A stretch of DNA of 10,065 bases from Chitinophagaceae bacterium (lineage in GTDB: Bacteria > Bacteroidota > Bacteroidia > Chitinophagales > Chitinophagaceae), in the NCBI GenBank assembly GCA_947472635.1, contig CANJDY010000075.1, positions 1 through 10,065 on the forward strand, given 5' to 3'. The notes under the pieces are model-generated. The model was not told where the DNA came from. It made no database searches and saw nothing but the letters and a program-made list of their open reading frames with translations. Below are positions 4,886 through 10,065 of this stretch, piece by piece (the stretch's first letter is position 1; each line of letters opens with the position of its first letter). The translations under genes and the position numbers were made by a program.

Positions 4886-7603
4886 ATGAATTTACTTCGC
4901 TCAAAAAAAATGATCGGTATTGTCAGCCTGCTTATCATAGCAGCTGTACTTACTGTACTGGCTCTTCCCAATGATAAAATTGATTTCAATACCCAGGTAA
5001 AGCCAATTTTCAATAAAAAATGTATCACTTGCCATGGGGGTGTAAAGCAAAAAGCTGGATTTAGCCTTTTGTTCCGCGAAGAAGCGCTAGGGAATACAGA
5101 ATCGGGTAAACCCGCTATCATACCTGGTCATCCCGACCAAAGTGAACTGATTAGAAGGATCACCGCCAACGACCCTGATGAAAGAATGCCTTATAAACAT
5201 GCGCCACTGACTGCAGCTGAAATTGATATTCTGCGACAATGGATTAAGCAGGGAGCTCAGTGGGGTGAACATTGGGCCTATGTTCCTGTAAAGCAAGATC
5301 CTGTGCCAGATTACAGCGACCCTTGGATCAAAAATGACATCGATCAATTTATTTTTTCAAAACTACAAGAGGAAAAACTCTCTCCAGCAAAAGAGGCCGA
5401 AAAGTCAACCCTGCTAAGACGTGTTAGCCTTGATCTTACTGGCATGCCAGCTCCTGAAAATATAGCCAATAAATTTCTACAATCCCATACCGATAAGGCA
5501 TATGAAAACCTTGTGAATGACTTATTGGCTTCATCCTCCTATGGTGAAAGATGGACGTCACTTTGGCTAGATTTAGCTCGCTATGCTGATACCAGAGGAT
5601 ATGAAGCAGATCGTGGGCGCAATATATGGAAATACCGCGATTGGCTAATTCATGCTTTTAATGAGGATAAACCTTATAATGATTTTTTGATGGAGCAACT
5701 AGCTGGAGATCTGATGCCAGATCCTGATGATGCAAAATATATTGCTACTTCCTTTCATCGAAATACCATGACCAATGATGAGGGCGGAACCGATAATGAA
5801 GAGTTTAGGACAGCGGCTGTTTTGGATAGAGTTAATACCACCTGGAGTGCTTTAATGGGCACTACCTTTAATTGTGTACAATGTCATAGTCATCCCTATG
5901 ATCCATTTAAGCACGATGAGTATTACAAATTCCTGGCTTTTTTTAATAATAGCCGAGATGAAGATACAGATTCAGAATATCCCATTTTAAGGCAATACGA
6001 TTCACTAGATAATGCCAAGCTTTTGCAATTAGTGGATTGGGTGAAAAAAAATACTTCTGAAAAAAAAGCGAAGGAATATTATTTATTTTTAAAGACTTGG
6101 CAACCCGCCATCAATGCTTTGCAGTGCGATGGTGTTACCGATGGTACAATAAGTGTACATGCATCCTTGCGTAACAATGGTACTTGCCGACTTCAGAATG
6201 TACCCCTGAATAATAAGGATCAGTTGATTTTTCGATACAGCTGTAGATTCAATGGAGTAAAGTGGTCTATACATCTAGACAGCCTCAATGGGCCTTTATT
6301 AACTTCCGTTCAACTGGAAATCTCGAAAGGATGGAAAACTGCATCCGTCAATATTTCCCCAGTCAATGGAAGGCATAATTTATTTTTTAAAATGAACAGC
6401 GCTGCATCTGCTGATGCAACCGCGGTGACATTCGACTGGTTTAATTTTTGTGACCGTTTTCCTGGCAAGGGTAATCCAGGATTTGAATTAGCTAACCAGC
6501 AATTTAATGAACTGCTGAATGCAGAAGCTCAGGCTACTCCGGTGATGGTTGAAAATAGCCCCGAGCTATTTAGACCTTCCCATATATTTGTAAGAGGAAA
6601 CCGAATGGTGAAGGGTAAGGAAGTTACTCCAGATGTGCCTCATGTGATGAATCCAATGCCTGCCAATGCACCCAAAAATAGGCTCGGAATGGCGATGTGG
6701 CTAACCGATAAAAAAAATCCGTTGGTGGCCAGAACAATGGTAAACCGTTTATGGGAACAATTGTTTGGATTTGGCATTGCAGAAACACTGGAAGATATGG
6801 GAACACAGGGGATTTCACCCACCCACAAAGATTTACTAGACCATTTATCATGGCAATTTGCAAACGACTTTAACTGGAGTATAAAAAAATTATTAAAGGA
6901 AATGGTGCTTTCCGCTACCTACCGACAAGACTCCAGGATTACCAAAGAATTATTACAAAAAGATCCCAATAATAAATTGTATGCAAGAGGGCCACGAGTA
7001 AGATTATCTGCCGAACAGATCAGAGACCAAGCATTAAGTGTAAGTCATGTACTAAGTAATAAAATGTATGGCAAGAGTGTTATGCCTTTTCAACCGGATG
7101 GATTATGGCGATCACCTTATAATGGAAACACCTGGAAAATTAGTGAAGGGGAGGATCAGTTTAGGCGTGGTCTGTACACCTATTGGAAAAGGTCAGCCCC
7201 CTACCCATCGATGCTTACCTTCGACGGAAGTGCCAGGCAGGTTTGTATTACCAGAAGGATTAGGACCAATACTCCGCTGCAAGCATTGACTATTTTGAAT
7301 GATTCAAGCTATATCATTATGGCAAGGCATTTTGCCAATCGTATGAATGAACTAGCTGGAAAGGATATCAGTAAAAAAATTGGAAAAGGATACGAGTCGA
7401 TGATGTACAAATCCATCACTGAAAATAGGTTAAAAGCCTTAATGAATTTATATACTACTTCATTTAATAAATTTAAAAAAGACCCTTTGGCCACTTGTGA
7501 ATTATTGGGTCTGCCCGATAGTATGCCCAATGCTGAAACAGCTTCCCTTGTGATAGTGGCAAGTGCGATGTTTAATATGGATGAGTGGTTGAATAAAAAT
7601 TAG
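4886..7603 (+). CDS. PSCyt1-DUF1549-CBM6-like-DUF1553 protein (cytochrome-like, carbohydrate-binding)
   Basis: This 905-residue exported protein begins with a basic n-region and a hydrophobic segment (residues 10-26, possible cleavage after A26). In order it shows: a PSCyt1 class I cytochrome-like domain (about 38-115) with haem motif C46-I-T-C49-H50 and distal ligand candidate M101 in DERMPY; a DUF1549/PSCyt2 domain (about 150-360) with a second CxxCH, C330-V-Q-C333-H334; a beta-rich insert (about 405-525) whose WSIHLDS, GPLL, GWKTASV and FDWFNF (516-521) blocks read as a CBM6-type jelly roll; and DUF1553/PSD1 (about 596-870). The family is frequent in Planctomycetes and Bacteroidota, nearly always beside DUF1501, as here. 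The biochemical role is unknown to me; haem-based electron transfer tied to a glycan is an inference. I prefer the ATG at 4886 over the in-frame ATG at 4910, because the latter would remove the positive n-region (R5, K7, K8). Three A8 runs (4903-4910, 6044-6051, 6060-6067) are present but the frame is intact. Confidence 0.9.
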   Translation: MNLLRSKKMIGIVSLLIIAAVLTVLALPNDKIDFNTQVKPIFNKKCITCHGGVKQKAGFSLLFREEALGNTESGKPAIIPGHPDQSELIRRITANDPDERMPYKHAPLTAAEIDILRQWIKQGAQWGEHWAYVPVKQDPVPDYSDPWIKNDIDQFIFSKLQEEKLSPAKEAEKSTLLRRVSLDLTGMPAPENIANKFLQSHTDKAYENLVNDLLASSSYGERWTSLWLDLARYADTRGYEADRGRNIWKYRDWLIHAFNEDKPYNDFLMEQLAGDLMPDPDDAKYIATSFHRNTMTNDEGGTDNEEFRTAAVLDRVNTTWSALMGTTFNCVQCHSHPYDPFKHDEYYKFLAFFNNSRDEDTDSEYPILRQYDSLDNAKLLQLVDWVKKNTSEKKAKEYYLFLKTWQPAINALQCDGVTDGTISVHASLRNNGTCRLQNVPLNNKDQLIFRYSCRFNGVKWSIHLDSLNGPLLTSVQLEISKGWKTASVNISPVNGRHNLFFKMNSAASADATAVTFDWFNFCDRFPGKGNPGFELANQQFNELLNAEAQATPVMVENSPELFRPSHIFVRGNRMVKGKEVTPDVPHVMNPMPANAPKNRLGMAMWLTDKKNPLVARTMVNRLWEQLFGFGIAETLEDMGTQGISPTHKDLLDHLSWQFANDFNWSIKKLLKEMVLSATYRQDSRITKELLQKDPNNKLYARGPRVRLSAEQIRDQALSVSHVLSNKMYGKSVMPFQPDGLWRSPYNGNTWKISEGEDQFRRGLYTYWKRSAPYPSMLTFDGSARQVCITRRIRTNTPLQALTILNDSSYIIMARHFANRMNELAGKDISKKIGKGYESMMYKSITENRLKALMNLYTTSFNKFKKDPLATCELLGLPDSMPNAETASLVIVASAMFNMDEWLNKN

Positions 7604-7607
7604 GTCA

Positions 7608-7637
7608 CTGTATGGATGATGAGAGAAATTCATACAG
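7608..7637 (+). other. Intercistronic RNA hairpin after the PSCyt/DUF1553 gene
   Basis: CTGTATGGAT (7608-7617) pairs with ATTCATACAG (7628-7637) over ten positions, nine Watson-Crick and one G-U, leaving a ten-base loop. It starts four bases after the stop codon. No T run follows, so full termination is unlikely. A 3'-end stabiliser or processing site that sets different levels for the two flanking messages is the simplest reading. Confidence 0.4.
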
Positions 7638-7755
7638 CGAAATATTGTGCCCCATTTTGGATGGTATAAAATATTGGAAGGAGGTTATTTAAGTGCAGGA
7701 TAAAATTGATTTTTAATACATAATGAATGAAGCGCAGGAGCAATAAATTTATATT

Positions 7756-9261
7756 ATGAATAAGGATATCCATAACCAGCGATTGCTGAAGGAAGCGGAG
7801 CATGCTATTTTGCAGCAATATACCCGCCGTCATTTTTTAAAGGAGGGAGCCATGGGTTTTGGTGCCTTGGCATTGGGTTCACTGCTGGGAAGTTGTGGTG
7901 ACAATTCATCCACCGCTTCCAACAACTTATTTGATGCTGCCAATCCGCTTGCATCCAGGCCGCCAATGTTTCCGGGCAAAGCAAAATCCGTCATTTACTT
8001 ACATATGGCCGGTGCTCCTTCTCAATTGGAATTGTTTAGTTATAAACCTGAATTAGCTAAACTTGATGGGCAGGACTGCCCGCAATCGCTATTGGCGGGT
8101 AAAAAATTTGCATTCATACAAGGCGTTCCAAAAATGCTGGGGCCTCAGGCAAATTTTAGACAACATGGAAAAAGTGGATTATGGCTGTCAGATAATTTGC
8201 CGCACCTATCTACAGTCATCGATGATATTGCAATGCTTAATGCAGTTACCACCGATCAGTTCAATCATGCACCTGCACAATTATTAATGCATACAGGTTC
8301 AGCCCGACTCGGCAGACCAAGTACTGGTTCATGGGTAACATATGGTATGGGATCTGAAAATAAAAATCTGCCCGGCTTTGTAGTACTAACATCAGGAGGA
8401 AATGATCCTGATGCTGGAAAGAGCGTATGGGGAAGTGGATTTTTGCCAAGTGTATACCAGGGAGTACAATGCAGAAGCGAAGGAGATCCGGTATTGTTTA
8501 TAAAAGATCCAAAGGGAATAGATCGTGATTTGAGAAAGGCTTCCATAGATGCCATCAACAAAGTCAATCAGGAACAATATGAAGAATATAATGACCCTGA
8601 AATACTCTCCCGTATTGCTCAATATGAGATGGCATATAAGATGCAAATATCCGTACCCGAGGTAATGAATATTAACGACGAACCGCAATATATCCATGAT
8701 ATGTATGGAACCAAACCAGGAGAAGCCTGCTTTGCCAATAATGTTTTGTTGGCAAGAAAGCTAGTGGAAAAAGGGGTTCGCTTTGTACAGTTGTTTGACT
8801 GGGGATGGGATGCTCATGGTGACTCTGCAGGCAATGCAGTGGATATTGGATTGGTAAATAAATGTAGGAAAGTAGATAAACCCATCACAGCATTGCTGCT
8901 TGATCTAAAGCAAAGAGGCTTACTGGATGAAACACTGGTAATTTGGGGATCCGAATTTGGAAGAACCCCCATGCTGGAAAATAGGGAAGGCAAAATAATG
9001 CCTTTCAAAGGAAGAGACCACCATGGTGCTGCATTCAGTATGTGGATGGCAGGAGGAGGAATCAAAGGAGGCACTTCCTATGGCGAATCAGATGAAATTG
9101 GCTATAATATTGTTAGCGGCAAAACGGAAGCCTTCGATATACAGGCCACTATTTTAAACCAGCTAGGTTTTGACCATGAAAAATTCACCTACGAATCACA
9201 AGGCCGCCCATTCAGACTGACAGATGTTAGTGGAAAGGTTATAACGGATATTATTACTTAA
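7756..9261 (+). CDS. DUF1501 protein, Tat-exported, alkaline-phosphatase/sulfatase-like fold
   Basis: This 501-residue protein has a twin-arginine signal: RRHFLK at 24-29 followed by a small hydrophobic stretch (31-45). LLGSC at 43-47 also looks like a lipobox, so it may be a Tat lipoprotein with C47 lipidated. The mature part matches DUF1501, a family placed in the alkaline phosphatase clan. Conserved blocks are LHMAGAPSQLELF (82-94), TDQFNHAPAQ (166-175), WDAHGD (351-356), GSEFGRTP (398-405) and GRDHHG (419-424). D352, H354, D421, H422 and H423 are the best metal-ligand candidates by analogy with that clan. No cysteine-centred sulfatase motif is present. The first block is more often GGPSQLDLFD, so E92 and S95 are mild departures. 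The gene is 152 bases after its usual partner PSCyt/DUF1553 and 31 bases before the isomerase-like gene. The partner pair is expected; the reaction is unknown. Start: ATG at 7756, with an AGGAG (7736-7740) that is far for a ribosome site. Confidence 0.92.
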   Translation: MNKDIHNQRLLKEAEHAILQQYTRRHFLKEGAMGFGALALGSLLGSCGDNSSTASNNLFDAANPLASRPPMFPGKAKSVIYLHMAGAPSQLELFSYKPELAKLDGQDCPQSLLAGKKFAFIQGVPKMLGPQANFRQHGKSGLWLSDNLPHLSTVIDDIAMLNAVTTDQFNHAPAQLLMHTGSARLGRPSTGSWVTYGMGSENKNLPGFVVLTSGGNDPDAGKSVWGSGFLPSVYQGVQCRSEGDPVLFIKDPKGIDRDLRKASIDAINKVNQEQYEEYNDPEILSRIAQYEMAYKMQISVPEVMNINDEPQYIHDMYGTKPGEACFANNVLLARKLVEKGVRFVQLFDWGWDAHGDSAGNAVDIGLVNKCRKVDKPITALLLDLKQRGLLDETLVIWGSEFGRTPMLENREGKIMPFKGRDHHGAAFSMWMAGGGIKGGTSYGESDEIGYNIVSGKTEAFDIQATILNQLGFDHEKFTYESQGRPFRLTDVSGKVITDIIT

Positions 9262-9292
9262 ATAATGCTTCTTTCGGAAAGCAATTTTTATT

Positions 9293-10065
9293 ATGAACCA
9301 AGATAGAAGAAAATTTATTAAAAACTCCGTATCAGCCTCTGCTGCACTGTATTTGTCATCCCTAGAATCATTTTCTCAACCGAAACAATCTGTATTTTCT
9401 ATGCATAAAAATTATAAACTAACCATCATGGCTACCAGCTGGGGCTTTGATGGATCAATGGATGAATTTTGCGCCAAAGTAAAAAAAGAAGGGTACGATG
9501 GGGTAGAACTATGGTGGCCCACAAATAACAAAAATACGCAGGATGAAATATTTACGGCATTAAAAAAACATGGATTGGAAATCGGTTTTTTATGTGGAGG
9601 CTCACAGGAGGACCCTCAGGAACACCTAGAATATTATAAAAAAATGATTGATGCCGCTGCAAAACAAACAATACAGCGGCCACTGTATATTAACAACCAC
9701 TCCGGAAGAGACCATTTTAGTTTTGATCAAAACAAAAAATTTATTGAACATGCCAATGCGCTGGCAAAAGAAACCGGTATCTCCATCGTGCACGAAACCC
9801 ATCGAAGCAGAATGTTATTTGCGGCACATATCACCAAACAATTTATAGAAAAAATACCCGAATTAAGATTGAATCTTGATATTTCACATTGGTGTAATGT
9901 ACACGAAAGTTTATTAGCCGATCAGCAAGCAACGGTTCAATTGGCTTTAGAAAGAGCAGATTTAATCCATGCTAGAATCGGTCATCCCGAAGGCCCTCAA
10001 GTTAATGACCCCCGTGCTCCTGAATGGGAACAGGTGGTAAAGCAGCATTTCGAATGGTGGGACAA
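9293..10065 (+). CDS. Tat-exported sugar isomerase/epimerase-like TIM barrel (3' end outside window)
   Basis: The frame from the ATG at 9293 stays open for 257 codons to the window edge. It starts with MNQDRRKFIKN, a Tat-type twin-arginine motif (R5, R6), and a short hydrophobic stretch (about residues 12-28), so the enzyme is exported and should act on free or glycosidic sugars rather than sugar phosphates. From residue 41 it follows the xylose isomerase-like AP endonuclease-2 TIM barrel family: KKEGYDGVELWW (about 62-73), VHETHRSR (166-173), LDISHW (195-200), HARIGHPEG (226-234). E168, D196 and H226 fit three of the four metal ligands typical of this fold; the fourth would be past the edge. 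The gene follows DUF1501 by 31 bases, so cotranscription is likely. Relatives in this family include epimerases, isomerases and lyases of keto-sugars, so the exact reaction cannot be fixed. A later ATG at 9401 would remove the signal and is less likely. Confidence 0.88.
   Translation, partial: MNQDRRKFIKNSVSASAALYLSSLESFSQPKQSVFSMHKNYKLTIMATSWGFDGSMDEFCAKVKKEGYDGVELWWPTNNKNTQDEIFTALKKHGLEIGFLCGGSQEDPQEHLEYYKKMIDAAAKQTIQRPLYINNHSGRDHFSFDQNKKFIEHANALAKETGISIVHETHRSRMLFAAHITKQFIEKIPELRLNLDISHWCNVHESLLADQQATVQLALERADLIHARIGHPEGPQVNDPRAPEWEQVVKQHFEWWD

Noticed and set aside
4851..4889. Twelve-codon ATG frame whose stop overlaps the start of the PSCyt/DUF1553 gene (ATGA).
   Set aside because: An overlap of this type can mark a leader peptide, but nothing in the residues or spacing supports it and it is too short to judge.
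9648..9848. A 66-codon plus-strand frame near the right edge.
   Set aside because: It lies in another frame inside the isomerase-like gene, whose conserved motifs run through the same bases.

Overview
The window reads as chromosomal DNA from a low-to-mid GC member of the Bacteroidota, most likely a Chitinophagaceae-like lineage. The grounds are protein-level resemblance (a FucP-type sugar permease and a LacI regulator of Bacteroidota style, and a PSCyt/DUF1553 plus DUF1501 pair), AT-rich leaders with almost no Shine-Dalgarno sequence, and weak matches to the Bacteroidetes -33 TTTG / -7 TAnnTTTG promoter. This placement is inference; there is no rRNA or other marker gene here.

Layout. On the minus strand at the left edge lie the start of a LacI-family repressor gene (cut by the window, 1-209) and a small CBM9-like gene (306-947). 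A 238-base divergent intergenic region (948-1185) with candidate operator palindromes and a candidate promoter separates them from a plus-strand run: a FucP/GluP/NagP-type MFS sugar transporter (1186-2460), a secreted alpha-galactosidase-like protein (2651-4846), a PSCyt1-DUF1549-DUF1553 protein with two CxxCH motifs and what looks like an inserted CBM6-type jelly roll (4886-7603), a Tat-exported DUF1501 protein (7756-9261), and a Tat-exported sugar isomerase/epimerase-like TIM barrel that runs off the right edge (9293-10065). The last gene has no stop in the window but is open throughout.

How the genes may work together. The set looks like a glycan or glycoside utilisation locus without SusC/SusD in view. 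A LacI repressor senses a sugar, envelope proteins process a substrate (glycosidase-like barrel, haem-type PSD1 protein with a carbohydrate-binding module, DUF1501 partner, exported isomerase-like barrel), and the MFS permease imports the product. The strongest lead is the PSD1/DUF1501 pair. It is widespread in Planctomycetes, Verrucomicrobia and Bacteroidota and, as far as I know, has no settled biochemical role. Here it sits between a glycosidase-like gene and a sugar-isomerase-like gene and carries its own carbohydrate-binding domain.

No gene-free stretch exceeds 300 bases. The larger gaps (948-1185, 2461-2650, 7604-7755) hold candidate regulatory palindromes, weak promoters and RNA hairpins described below. 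I saw no tRNA, rRNA, CRISPR array, insertion sequence or attachment site.
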